NCBI GenBank assembly: GCA_015654925.1
Contig: JAATFX010000095.1
Location: 1-53,660, forward strand
Origin: Enterobacterales bacterium
Lineage (GTDB): Bacteria > Pseudomonadota > Gammaproteobacteria > Enterobacterales > Enterobacteriaceae
Direction of reading: 5' to 3'
Length of the DNA stretch: 53,660 nucleotides
Numbering within the stretch: the stretch's first letter is position 1; every line of letters begins with the position of its first letter. Shown one piece after another: positions 34,306 through 42,519 of the stretch. A program made the translations under genes and the position numbers. The notes below the pieces were generated by a model, which saw nothing but the letters and a program-made list of their open reading frames with translations, did not search any database and was not told the origin of the DNA.

Positions 34306-35460
34306 ATGAAAGCGATCATTATTGGCGCAGGAATGGGCGGCGCTTGCGCCGGCATTGCCCTGAAAAATTTTGGTTATGACACTGAAATTTATGAAGCGGT
34401 ATCAATGATAAAACCGGTGGGCGCGGCCATATCCCTGTGGCCCAACGGGGTCAAGTGCCTCAATTTCCTGGGGTTACAGGGCCAAATCAAGGCGCTGGGC
34501 GGCGATATGGCCGCGATGGCTTACCATGATTATCAATCCGCGGAGGTCCTGACCCGTTTTGCCATGCGCCCGCTGGTGGACCGGGTGGGCGAATTTCCTT
34601 ATCCGGTCGCTCGCGCCGAACTGCAAGCCATGCTGCTGAAGGCCTTTGGCCAGGAGCGGGTCCATTTGAATAAGCGCCTGACGCATATCGAAGATAGCGG
34701 CAACGGCGTAACGGCATGGTTTGACGACGGCAGCAAGGCGACCGGCGATCTGCTGGTGGGCGCGGACGGCACCCATTCGGTGGTCAGGCGCCATGTGCTG
34801 GGGCACGACGTGGAAAGACGCTATGCGGGTTATGTAAACTGGAACGGCCTGGTTAACGCCGATGAGGCTATTGCCCCCCGCAACCAGTGGACCACTTTCG
34901 TCGGCGAAGGCAAGCGGGTGTCGCTGATGCCGGTGGCCGGCGGACGGTTTTACTTTTTTTTCGATGTGCCGCTGCCCAAAGGGCTGGTGCAACAACGCGA
35001 GCGGGCGCGGGATGATTTACGCCGCTATTTTGCCGGCTGGTGTCTCCCGGTGCAGCGTCTGATCGAGAGTATCGACCCGCACGCCACCAATCGGGTGGAA
35101 ATCCATGATATCGATCCATTCATGACGTTTATGCGCGGCAGGGTAGTGCTTATCGGGGACGCGGCCCACAGCACCACGCCGGATATCGGGCAGGGGGGTT
35201 GCGCCGCCATGGAGGACGCGGTGGTGTTGGCGCTAAGCTTGCGAACGCACTCCCTGGGCATGGAAGATGCTTTGCGCCGCTACCAGGAAAGCCGCGCCGA
35301 GCGGGTAAAATCACTGGTATTGAAGGCCCGTAAACGCTGCGATATCACCCATGGCAAAGATCCGGCGGCCACCAGGCAATGGTACCAAAGCCTGAAAACC
35401 GAAACCGGCGAGCATATCCTCGACGGCCTGGCAGAAACGATTCTGGGCGGTCCGCTCTAA
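34306..35460 (+). CDS. hpxO: FAD-dependent urate hydroxylase HpxO
   Basis: A 384-aa flavoprotein monooxygenase that converts urate to 5-hydroxyisourate with NADH and O2 in purine catabolism. FAD motif GAGMGG (7-12), GADGTHS, and GDAAHSTTPDIGQGGCAAME are present. Blocks KPVGAAISLWPNGVKC, RYAGYVNWNGLV, GEGKRVSLMPV, FYFFFDVPLP and VLKARKRCDITHGKD agree with Klebsiella HpxO as I recall it. It stands alone; other hpx genes are not in the window, so the rest of the pathway must be elsewhere or lost. A hairpin follows. The ATG has GAGAGG upstream at about 8 nt. Confidence 0.9.
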   Translation: MKAIIIGAGMGGACAGIALKNFGYDTEIYEAVSMIKPVGAAISLWPNGVKCLNFLGLQGQIKALGGDMAAMAYHDYQSAEVLTRFAMRPLVDRVGEFPYPVARAELQAMLLKAFGQERVHLNKRLTHIEDSGNGVTAWFDDGSKATGDLLVGADGTHSVVRRHVLGHDVERRYAGYVNWNGLVNADEAIAPRNQWTTFVGEGKRVSLMPVAGGRFYFFFDVPLPKGLVQQRERARDDLRRYFAGWCLPVQRLIESIDPHATNRVEIHDIDPFMTFMRGRVVLIGDAAHSTTPDIGQGGCAAMEDAVVLALSLRTHSLGMEDALRRYQESRAERVKSLVLKARKRCDITHGKDPAATRQWYQSLKTETGEHILDGLAETILGGPL

Positions 35461-35473
35461 ACGCAGGAATTAC

Positions 35474-35498
35474 GCTCCGGCGGCGTTGGCGCCGGAGC
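35474..35498 (+). terminator. Hairpin after hpxO
   Basis: Perfect 9-bp stem GCTCCGGCG/CGCCGGAGC with a 7-nt loop, 13 bp after the hpxO stop. There is no T run, so it is either a weak terminator or an mRNA 3' protecting stem. Confidence 0.5.
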
Positions 35499-35616
35499 GG
35501 TGACGGGGCAAAACCCGCCCGGCCAAACGTAAGATTGGCGGTATGAACGATGAAGAAATATGTCCGGCCTATACGAAACTACATATAATTTAATCGTTAT
35601 TTTTAGGCTACTCCCG

Positions 35617-35823
35617 ATGCGTATATGTTACGATATCCCCATACCGCTGGTCTGATTTTTCAGTTACGTCAGCCTCTTCTATCTACCTTTATTGGCGCAC
35701 ATTTCCGATAACCCAGATAATCAGACGCTTGATGAAGCGGGCCTGCTTTTCATGACATGCCATGCGCTATTTAATTACGCCGCCGCCAGTGTAAAGAAAA
35801 GGATGATTACATCTTTTTCCTGA
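35617..35823 (+). pseudogene. Possible small ORF interrupted by an in-frame TGA
   Basis: From ATG 35617 a frame reads MRICYDIPIPLV, meets TGA at 35653-35655, and then stays open for 55 codons (FFSYVSLFYLPLLAHISDNP ... KKRMITSFS) to the next TGA at 35821. The whole would be a 68-aa protein with one hydrophobic stretch. No family recognised. Decay by one point mutation, or chance, are both possible. The rest of the 455-bp hpxO-lpxP spacer shows nothing else. Confidence 0.25.
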
Positions 35824-35915
35824 CGAATGCGGATGCGCGGTGTCATATAACAGACGAACCGGGAAGTGGGCGCTTTTATGCCGCGCTTCCGATAATATTA
35901 TGAAGAATAGATGAA

Positions 35916-36839
35916 ATGGACCACCCTCAAAAATTTTCCCTTAAGTTGTTACATCCGCGTTATTGGCTTACCTGGTTTGGGCTGGGTGTGCTGTTCCTGC
36001 TAGTCCAGTTGCCTTATCCGGTCTTGTATATTCTCGGGGGATGGCTTGGACGCCTGTCCATGCCGTTTCTTAAACGCCGCGCCGCCATTACCCGCCGCAA
36101 CCTGGAACTGTGTTTTCCGAATATGGATAAGGATAAGCTGGAGCGGACGATTATCGACAATTTCACTTCCGCCGGCATGGGCCTGATGGAAACGGGCATG
36201 GCCTGGTTCTGGTCCGATAAGCGGGTTAAACGCTGGTTTGATGTGTACGGCTTACAAAATTTGCAGCGGGCGAATGAGCATAATCAGGGCGTCATGGTCA
36301 TCGGCATTCATTTTATGTCCCTTGAATTGGGCGGCCGCGTTATGGGGCTGTGCCAGCCGATGATGGCGATGTACCGGCCGCATAACAACAAGGCGATGGA
36401 GCTGGTGCAAACCTGGGGCAGGATGCGCTCCAATAAAGCCATGCTGGATCGCAAGGATTTGCGCGGCATGATCCAGGTATTAAAACAGGGTGAAACGGTT
36501 TGGTTTGCCCCGGATCAGGATTATGGCCCCAGCGGCAGCATCTTTGCCCCGTTCTTTGCGGTTAACCAGGCGGCCACTACTCGCGGCACGTATACCCTGG
36601 CGCGGCTCGCTAAACCCAAACTGGTGCCGGTGGTGCTGATTCGTAAAAAAAATGGCCAGGGCTACCGCCTGCTGATCCAGCCGCAGCTGGATGATTACCC
36701 CCTGGATAATGAAATGGCCGCCACCTGCTATATGAATAAGGTGGTCGAACAGGAAATTATGCGTGCGCCGGATCAATATCTCTGGATGCACCGCCGCTTC
36801 AAGACCCGCCCCTCGGGCGAACTCTCCCTGTATATTTAG
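35916..36839 (+). CDS. lpxP: Lipid A palmitoleoyl/lauroyl acyltransferase LpxP-like
   Basis: A 307-aa inner-membrane late acyltransferase of lipid A synthesis. N-terminal anchor with LLHPRYWLTWFGLGVLFLLV, the catalytic H-x4-E motif His132-FMSL-Glu137, and conserved WFAPDQDYG, FFAVNQAATT and YLWMHRRFKTRP. The blocks MSLELGGRVMGLCQPMMAMY and the C-terminal SLYI are those of LpxP rather than LpxL. LpxP adds palmitoleate to Kdo2-lipid IVA at low temperature; whether this copy is cold-induced cannot be read. An LpxL-type role is the alternative. Monocistronic. Confidence 0.87.
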   Translation: MDHPQKFSLKLLHPRYWLTWFGLGVLFLLVQLPYPVLYILGGWLGRLSMPFLKRRAAITRRNLELCFPNMDKDKLERTIIDNFTSAGMGLMETGMAWFWSDKRVKRWFDVYGLQNLQRANEHNQGVMVIGIHFMSLELGGRVMGLCQPMMAMYRPHNNKAMELVQTWGRMRSNKAMLDRKDLRGMIQVLKQGETVWFAPDQDYGPSGSIFAPFFAVNQAATTRGTYTLARLAKPKLVPVVLIRKKNGQGYRLLIQPQLDDYPLDNEMAATCYMNKVVEQEIMRAPDQYLWMHRRFKTRPSGELSLYI

Positions 36840-36987
36840 CCGCCGTTTACGTCCCTGGCTGGCGCATGTTGACTCATTATCGCGGGAAATAGGGCTATTT
36901 ACGGGCCCTGCTCGCCCAATCGTCAAAATGAATATTTTTTATACTACCTCCTTGATTTTATCGTTTAGGAAACCATGGGAAATGGAC

Positions 36988-37077
36988 ATGGCGCGATATC
37001 AGGCGTGGATGTTGGTGTACGTATTCAGCGCGTTTTTTTGGCTTGCTTTGGGTTATATTATTTTTCGGTTATTTTAA
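36988..37077 (+). CDS. YmiA-like 29-aa membrane micro-protein
   Basis: 29 aa starting MARYQAWMLVYVFSAFFWLA and ending GYIIFRLF. It shares the AWxxV[FY]VxSxxFW pattern with the 4607-4705 micro-protein and with YmiA of E. coli (recalled). One transmembrane helix. ATG 36988 has GGGA 7 nt upstream; an in-frame ATG at 36982 would add two residues. It lies 150 bp after lpxP with a spacer that could carry a promoter. Function unknown. Confidence 0.6.
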   Translation: MARYQAWMLVYVFSAFFWLALGYIIFRLF

Positions 37078-37464
37078 TGTTAATTTTTGTCAACGAAATG
37101 CCGATGCGAGTGCCAATACTGTTGCCATAAGGCTGCAATTTACTAAATGAATGTGCGCTGCCCGGCATGGCTTGCTTTTTAAGAATAATCTTAAGATCAT
37201 AAAAAGCGCCGATGTAAGCTTTATGCTCAGTCGGTTTAATTAGCCATGGCTTAATTTGTCATACAAAGCTATTGAAAAGCATAACTATTTTATTTCACCT
37301 CGCACGCTGCGGCGGGGGATGGCGATCGGCCAGGCCGGGTATCTTAAATTTTGTTACTAATATTACAAAAAATTACCAGTACACCTTCTGTCCTGATTCG
37401 CTACACTAGCAGCCTTTCTTTACTCGCTGGTTTAAAAACCCAAACATCATTTTATAGGTAAATT
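37078..37464. other. Intergenic region upstream of ydiY
   Basis: About 390 bp. It includes a short imperfect palindrome around ttaagaataatcttaa (37180-37195). The ydiY promoter should lie in the AT-rich stretch 37340-37440. No gene or strong operator recognised. Confidence 0.4.
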
Positions 37465-38229
37465 ATGTTACGCAATGGTCGCTCTCGGGCAGTATGGCTT
37501 CTGACTATCCTGGGAATGTCCCTGGCTAGTTTCTCGACTTTTGCTGATACCGATATTTTTACCGCGTTAGACGATCCTGCTACCGCGAAAAAAAGTTTCG
37601 ATGGCAATGTTCAAGCCGGTTATAACGCGCAGTCAGGCAATTCCACCAGCTCCGCGCTGGCGGCCAGCAGCACCATGACCTGGTTCCAGCCGACCAATGC
37701 CTACAGTCTCTGGGGCGAAGCGGTTAACAACTCCACCGATAATGAACGGTCGTCTGAGAAATACCAGGCGGGCGCTCGTGCGCGTCATAATATGGATGCC
37801 GATAACTTCCTGTTCACCCAGGGCAGCTGGCTGAGCGACCGTTACAATGGCTATCGTTCACGGGATACGCTGACCGCCGGTTATGGCCGTCAGGTCCTGA
37901 ACGGGCCGATTACCCATCTGCGTTTAGAAGCGGGTCCTGGCGTCAGGCATGATGAGTTCCAGGGCGGCGGCCACCAGACCAAGGCCCTGGCCTATGGCGC
38001 AGCCTCCTACTCATACCAGCTGACCGACAATGCCCAGTTCATCCAGGGTGTTTCGATTTTGGGTAATGAAGATATCACGGTCAACTCCGAGACCGGGCTT
38101 AATGTCTCCATTAACAGTCACTTCGCCTTGAAAGTGACCTATGACGTGACCTATAACAGCAGTACGCCGGACAGCGCGCCGAAGCATACCGATACCAAAA
38201 CCGCGGTTTCGCTGGTCTACGGTCTCTGA
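37465..38229 (+). CDS. ydiY: YdiY-like DUF481 outer-membrane beta-barrel protein
   Basis: A 254-aa protein with signal peptide (cleavage near TFA-DTD) and a DUF481 barrel of alternating strands. Blocks FDGNVQAGYNAQSGNSTSS, TMTWFQPTNAYSLWGEA, NDERSSEKY-like DNERSSEKYQAG, SDRYNGYRSRDTLTAGYGRQ and the final SLVYGL match E. coli YdiY. The C-terminus ends in Leu rather than the usual Phe. It is thought to be acid-inducible in E. coli; function unproven. TAGG ribosome site 6 nt upstream. Monocistronic. Confidence 0.9.
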   Translation: MLRNGRSRAVWLLTILGMSLASFSTFADTDIFTALDDPATAKKSFDGNVQAGYNAQSGNSTSSALAASSTMTWFQPTNAYSLWGEAVNNSTDNERSSEKYQAGARARHNMDADNFLFTQGSWLSDRYNGYRSRDTLTAGYGRQVLNGPITHLRLEAGPGVRHDEFQGGGHQTKALAYGAASYSYQLTDNAQFIQGVSILGNEDITVNSETGLNVSINSHFALKVTYDVTYNSSTPDSAPKHTDTKTAVSLVYGL

Positions 38230-38372
38230 TAGGCGCGCGGCTTTAGGTTAAAATGTTATTTTGGTATTTTTTGTCACGTTTTAGCGATCTTAAGCTGGAC
38301 AAAGGGCTTGCCAATTGCTGTACTAGTACCCGACACAGAGTTTGTGTCTATCATTTATTAAAGGTAAGTTTG

Positions 38373-38582
38373 ATGTCTAAGATTAAAGGTAACGTTAAGT
38401 GGTTCAATGAATCTAAAGGATTCGGTTTCATTACTCCTGAAGATGGCAGCAAAGACGTATTCGTACATTTCTCCGCCATTCAGAGTAATGGTTTCAAAAC
38501 GCTGGCCGAAGGCCAACGTGTGGAATTTGAAATCACTAACGGCGCCAAAGGCCCTTCGGCTGCTGACGTTACAGCTATCTAA
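38373..38582 (+). CDS. cspE: Cold-shock-domain protein CspE
   Basis: A 69-aa RNA chaperone beginning [20 protein letters not shown] with RNP1 and RNP2 intact, and ending [12 protein letters not shown]. It is essentially E. coli CspE and holds its expected place next to crcB. Its leader has no cold box; a GACACA/TGTGTC hairpin lies at about 38334-38350. AAGG is 8-9 nt before the ATG. It ends before a canonical terminator. Confidence 0.96.
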   Translation: MSKIKGNVKWFNESKGFGFITPEDGSKDVFVHFSAIQSNGFKTLAEGQRVEFEITNGAKGPSAADVTAI

Positions 38583-38598
38583 AATAGCCAGATTCCTG

Positions 38599-38625
38599 AA
38601 AAACCCGCTTAATGCGGGTTTTTTT
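38599..38625 (+). terminator. Rho-independent terminator of cspE
   Basis: Stem AAACCCGC/GCGGGTTT with a 5-nt loop followed by a T run. Located 18 bp after the stop; may also serve the convergent crcB. Confidence 0.95.
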
Positions 38626-38649
38626 ATGCCTGAATCGCGCCGATATCGC

Positions 38650-39042
38650 TCATAGGGGAACCGGCGGGCCGAACATATTGACCAGCGCCATGGCCAGCAG
38701 CGTCATGGCCAGCGAGCCGACCAGGTTCAACAGAATATTGACCCCCGCCCACATTAATTGCCCGCCGATCATCAGCGACACGACTTCGGCCGAGAACGTT
38801 GAAAAGGTCGTCAATCCGCCGCAAAAGCCGGTGGTGATAAACACCTTCCACACCGGATCGATCTGTGGGGTCCGGATAAACAGCGCCATGCACAGGCCGA
38901 TAATAAATGCGCCGATCAAATTGACCGCCAGCGTGCCGGCCGGGAACGGCAGTCCGTTGCCATTAAACTTCAGGCTAATCAACCAGCGCAGTACGCTGCC
39001 GAGTCCGCCGCCGATAAACACGGCTGAGAAAAGGGTAAACAT
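38650..39042 (-). CDS. crcB: Fluoride ion channel CrcB (Fluc)
   Basis: A 130-aa, four-helix dual-topology fluoride channel that exports F- from the cytoplasm. Conserved [13 protein letters not shown] (with the Arg), [15 protein letters not shown] (Asn in the pore), and [15 protein letters not shown] (sodium-site and Phe-box region) are intact. Ribosome site AAAGG 5 nt before the ATG. The leader carries a fluoride riboswitch, so expression rises with fluoride. Position beside cspE is the conserved enterobacterial one. Confidence 0.96.
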   Translation of the reverse strand: MFTLFSAVFIGGGLGSVLRWLISLKFNGNGLPFPAGTLAVNLIGAFIIGLCMALFIRTPQIDPVWKVFITTGFCGGLTTFSTFSAEVVSLMIGGQLMWAGVNILLNLVGSLAMTLLAMALVNMFGPPVPL

Positions 39043-39120
39043 AAAGACCTTTCATTGGATTTGGGGAATGGGAAACTCAGAGAAGCGAACATGAAGCCAC
39101 GTTCCCCCCGCCAAGCAGGT

Positions 39121-39174
39121 AACGTAGACATCATCAGCCATAACGGCGGTTAAAGGAGGAATGCCATCTCCTGT
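39121..39174 (-). ncRNA. Fluoride riboswitch (crcB motif)
   Basis: Read on the minus strand: GGAGATGGCATTCCTCC, then TTTAACCGCC, then GGCTGATGATGTCTAC. This matches the crcB-motif consensus GGNGATGG-NTTCNCC ... GCC ... GGCTGATGA-N-CTAC, including the pseudoknot elements. It is about 80 bp upstream of the crcB start. No terminator hairpin was evident between aptamer and gene, so control may act on translation initiation. Confidence 0.88.
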
Positions 39175-39217
39175 GATGATTATACATGACTTTGGCCGGC
39201 TGCACAGTACCCACCCC

Positions 39218-40564
39218 TCATGTCGCGGAACCCTCATGCTGGCAGGCCAGCATGAGGGCATCGGCCACCAGATCCACCCGATCGGCCGTGAGCAGGGAAG
39301 TGGAGACCCGGATAAACCGGCTGTCGCCAAGACTGTGGCGTTTGCCCGGCGTAACCGCGATCCCATGGGCCGCCAGCGTCACCAGGGCATACTGCTCCGA
39401 CATCACCGGCAGCCATATGCTCAGCCCATCCCTGTCGGGCAAGATCATTCCCCGCTGCGCCAATGCCTGCACCAGCGCGCGTCGGCGTGCCGCATAACGG
39501 TCTTTGGCGGCGGCAATCACCTCCTGCGTGGCGCCGTCTTCAATCATCCAGGCTACCGCTTCTTGCAAAATCCGGCTGGTCCAGCTGGCGCCAAAGTTAC
39601 GTACGGATTGTATGCGGCGGATAATATCATGGGAGCCGGAAATCACCGCCAGCCGCAAGTCGGGTCCGTAGGCTTTGGAAAACGACCTGATATGAACCGT
39701 GCGATCCGGCAATTCCCGGCCCAGGCTGTAAACCGGATGGCGCGAAAGTTCGCCGATGCCGTCATCTTCAATCACCAGCGTCGTCACCGCCGCGAGCCTG
39801 GCGGTCATAGCATCGGCTCTTTGCCGGGTGACGGTATGGCCGGTGGAGGAATGGGTACGCGGCTGGTAGATAAAGGCCACCGGCTGGCGTCTGAGCGCGG
39901 CCTCCAGGCCAGCCAGACCCGGTCCGGCTTCGTCGCAGGGCACGGCAATGATCTCCGCCCCGAGATTATCCAGCATATCCAGTAACCGCGTGGCGGTCGG
40001 ATCTTCGATGGCCACCGGCGCTCCGGGCATTATCAGCGTTTGCAACGTTTGGTACATGGCGTCGAACCCGCCGTCGGCCGCCAGGAACGCCTCGGCGTCG
40101 TAGGGCCAGCGCGGCTGGACGACCTCTTGTAATCGCTGGCTGATGGGTTCGCGCCGGTAGCTGTTTACATTGGCCGCCAGGGCGCCTTGCGTCAGCGCCT
40201 GCTGCAGATTGGGCAAATACGCCACGTCGGGTGCGGCCAGCGTCAAGTCGGCAATAATATTGCTGCCGAAGTTGCCTATGGCCTCAAACCTGGCCGGACG
40301 CGGGGTCACGATATTGGCGCAAACCCATACCCCGTTTCGCCCCGTGCCGGCGATAACCTTTTGCCGGCGTAACTGCCCCCACGCCGCGGATACCGTGGCC
40401 GGACTGACGTCGAGGGCCAACGCCAGGTCCCGCACCGCCGGCAACCGGCAGCCGACGGAAATGGAGCCGCTGCTGATTAATGTGGCCGTACCCAGGGCAA
40501 TGCCTTTAATGGTGCGATCGTGAATACGCACAGCCAGCCAGTCGGACGATAAAATGTGATCCAT
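39218..40564 (-). CDS. MocR-family regulator (GntR HTH fused to PLP aminotransferase-like domain)
   Basis: A 448-aa fusion. The N-terminal GntR winged HTH spans about 12-80 (SVGCRLPAVRDLALALDVSP, ATVSAAWGQLRRQ). A type-I aminotransferase-like domain spans about 105-445 with PLP Lys297 in SFSKAYGPDLRL and the Asp of VIEDDGIGE. MocR proteins sense amino-acid or vitamin-B6-related ligands. It is divergent from the operon starting at 40705, and the 140-bp spacer holds ACTTTGT/ACAAAGT repeats. The adjacent operon is the likely target. Confidence 0.93.
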   Translation of the reverse strand: MDHILSSDWLAVRIHDRTIKGIALGTATLISSGSISVGCRLPAVRDLALALDVSPATVSAAWGQLRRQKVIAGTGRNGVWVCANIVTPRPARFEAIGNFGSNIIADLTLAAPDVAYLPNLQQALTQGALAANVNSYRREPISQRLQEVVQPRWPYDAEAFLAADGGFDAMYQTLQTLIMPGAPVAIEDPTATRLLDMLDNLGAEIIAVPCDEAGPGLAGLEAALRRQPVAFIYQPRTHSSTGHTVTRQRADAMTARLAAVTTLVIEDDGIGELSRHPVYSLGRELPDRTVHIRSFSKAYGPDLRLAVISGSHDIIRRIQSVRNFGASWTSRILQEAVAWMIEDGATQEVIAAAKDRYAARRRALVQALAQRGMILPDRDGLSIWLPVMSEQYALVTLAAHGIAVTPGKRHSLGDSRFIRVSTSLLTADRVDLVADALMLACQHEGSAT

Positions 40565-40572
40565 AAGAATAA

Positions 40573-40615
40573 ACTTTGTACAGTAACAAAGTTGTCATTG
40601 TACATTGAACAAAGT
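40573..40615. promoter_or_regulatory. Candidate MocR operator: ACAAAGT repeats
   Basis: ACTTTGT (40573-40579) is inverted to ACAAAGT (40586-40592) with a 6-bp spacer, and ACAAAGT recurs directly at 40609-40615, 23 bp on. Direct repeats about two helical turns apart are typical of MocR sites. They begin 9 bp upstream of the MocR start codon. Confidence 0.6.
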
Positions 40616-40704
40616 GGTTTTAGTATCGAAATTAACCAATCATGGCCGTTTTGGTCTAAAACTGTTAATGACCGGTAAAATTTTTGCCGGCAATGGAGAA
40701 CAAC

Positions 40705-41661
40705 GTGGCGCTTACTATCAGGCTGGCGGTCCGGGACTGGGATTATTTTACCCCCCTGGCGCTGGGCGATCTGAAACCGCAGGGATTTGCTTTGACCATC
40801 GAACGCGTGGGCACGCTGGTGGATAACCTGGCCACCCATGCCGACTACGACGCGGGCGAAGTTTCTTTTAGCCGTTACGCGCAGGCGGTCGCCAGGGGCG
40901 ATAATTCACTGCTGGCGATACCTCATTTCCTGATGCGCGGTTTTCGGCAGCGCTGCATCATTACCACCAAAAGCAGCCCCTTGACGTCATTGGGACAACT
41001 GCGCGGCAAGCGTATCGGCTTGACCGGCTGGCAGGACTCCGGCAATACCTGGACCCGCACCCTGCTGCGCCGCGAAGGGGTGGGGATTAACGATGCCACC
41101 TGGTGGGTCGGCCGGCTTACCGAAGATCATCCGGTCGTGGATCGCCTGGCGGGGTTTGGCCGCCCGGGGCATATCGAAGCCGCGCCGGGCGAACGGCCGC
41201 TGCTGGCGCTGCTGCGCGAAGGCGCGCTGGATGCGGTATTCACGCCCTTTATGCCCAGCGGCTTTTTTGCCCCCGAGTCCGATCTGCGCCAGCTGCAAGC
41301 TGATTTTCGCCAGGCGGAACTCGATTACTTTAACCAGGTGGGGTATATCCCGGGCATTCATGTGCTGGGGATAAAACCGGCGCTGGCGGCGGCCCATCCC
41401 GGACTGACGCAGGCATTAAGCGATATTATCGGCCAGTCGGCCCGGATGTGGCATGACAAACGGGTAAAATACGCCGATACCACGCCCTGGCTGATGGATG
41501 ATTTAGCGCGCACCGCGCGGGATCTGCCCGCTGGCTGGAACGAAAATGGCTTTGACGCCAATTACCAAATGGCGGCGGATTTCGCCGGCGAACTTTTTGA
41601 GCAGGGGTTGACCCCGCGGCGCCTTGAGCCGGCGGAATTATTTCCCAACCCGTTACCCTAA
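40705..41661 (+). CDS. 4,5-dihydroxyphthalate-decarboxylase-like / cytosolic periplasmic-binding-fold protein
   Basis: A 318-aa protein with a type-2 periplasmic-binding fold but no signal peptide. Blocks LTIRLAVRDWDYFTPLALGD, YDAGEVSFSRYAQA, LMRGFRQRCIITTKSSPLTS, LRGKRIGLTGWQDSGNTWTR and LDAVFTPFMPSGFF resemble the 4,5-dihydroxyphthalate decarboxylase group, in which a binding-protein fold became an enzyme. The GTG at 40705 has GGAG 7 nt upstream; ATG 40693 (in frame, no ribosome site) is the alternative. It leads a five-gene operon with the nit amidase 18 bp downstream. Actual reaction unknown. Confidence 0.7.
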   Translation: MALTIRLAVRDWDYFTPLALGDLKPQGFALTIERVGTLVDNLATHADYDAGEVSFSRYAQAVARGDNSLLAIPHFLMRGFRQRCIITTKSSPLTSLGQLRGKRIGLTGWQDSGNTWTRTLLRREGVGINDATWWVGRLTEDHPVVDRLAGFGRPGHIEAAPGERPLLALLREGALDAVFTPFMPSGFFAPESDLRQLQADFRQAELDYFNQVGYIPGIHVLGIKPALAAAHPGLTQALSDIIGQSARMWHDKRVKYADTTPWLMDDLARTARDLPAGWNENGFDANYQMAADFAGELFEQGLTPRRLEPAELFPNPLP

Positions 41662-41679
41662 TCAGCAGGAGAATCGATT

Positions 41680-42474
41680 ATGAAAGTCGCTTTAGGACAA
41701 TTTGCCGTAGATCGGGTGTGGGAAAATAATTTACAAACCTGCCTGGGGCTGATGGATCGCGCCCAAACGGGCGGAGCCGATTTGCTGGTTCTGCCCGAAG
41801 GTATCCTGGCCAGGGATATCGCCGACCCCGATCTGACCCTAAAATCGGCCCAGCCGCTGGACGGCCCTTTTGTCAGCGGACTATGCGCCGCCAGCCGGGG
41901 ATCGTCCCTCACCACGATGCTGAGCGTCCATACGCCGACCGGCGATGGGCATGCATTTAATGTACTGATCGCGATCCGCAACGGCGAAATTATCGCCCGC
42001 TATCGCAAGCTGCATCTTTACGATGCGTTTGCCGTACAGGAGTCGACCAATGTCACTCCGGGCACCGAGGTGCCGCCGCTGGTGGACGTGGCGGGCATGA
42101 AAGTGGGGCTGATGACCTGCTATGACGTCCGCTTCCCCGAACTGGCCCGCCGGCTGGCGCTGGACGGCGCCCAGGTGCTGGTGCTGCCGGCCGCCTGGGT
42201 CAAAGGGCCGCTTAAAGAAATGCACTGGCAGGTATTGGTGACGGCGCGCGCGCTGGAAAATACCTGCTATATGGTGGCGGTCGGCGAGTGCGGGGAGCGC
42301 AATATCGGTAATAGCATGGTGGTGGACCCATTGGGCGTCGCTATCGCCCATGCCGCCGAAGCGCCGGCGCTGGTGTTCGCCGACCTGGACCCCGAGCGGG
42401 TCGCCCATGCGCGGCGCGTGCTGCCGGTGCTGGAAAATCGCCGTTTCACCACGCCGCAGCTGCGCGGGCGTTAA
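41680..42474 (+). CDS. ybeM: Nitrilase-superfamily amidase, YbeM/Nit1-like (deaminated glutathione amidase)
   Basis: A 264-aa carbon-nitrogen hydrolase with the catalytic triad Glu40 (LPEG), Lys110 (YRKLHLYDAF) and Cys147 (MTCYDVRFPEL). Blocks GQFAVDRVWE, LHLYDAFAVQES and LVLPAAWVKGPLKEMHW match E. coli YbeM. Mammalian Nit1 and its bacterial orthologues hydrolyse deaminated glutathione, a metabolite-repair step. It keeps the ancestral neighbourhood crcB-ybeM-tatE, but is now embedded in an operon with a decarboxylase-like gene before it and ABC transporter genes after it (45 bp). It may have a new substrate. Confidence 0.88.
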   Translation: MKVALGQFAVDRVWENNLQTCLGLMDRAQTGGADLLVLPEGILARDIADPDLTLKSAQPLDGPFVSGLCAASRGSSLTTMLSVHTPTGDGHAFNVLIAIRNGEIIARYRKLHLYDAFAVQESTNVTPGTEVPPLVDVAGMKVGLMTCYDVRFPELARRLALDGAQVLVLPAAWVKGPLKEMHWQVLVTARALENTCYMVAVGECGERNIGNSMVVDPLGVAIAHAAEAPALVFADLDPERVAHARRVLPVLENRRFTTPQLRGR

Positions 42475-42519
42475 GCCGCGAACCGGCTTATGGGCGGCCT
42501 ACTCACATAGGGGAATGTA

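Noticed and set aside
39161..39985. 274-codon plus-strand ORF opposite the MocR gene
   Set aside because: Antisense shadow of a clear coding gene, with composition dictated by it. The same applies to long frames opposite mrdA, dacA, the RND permease and the family-3 binding protein.
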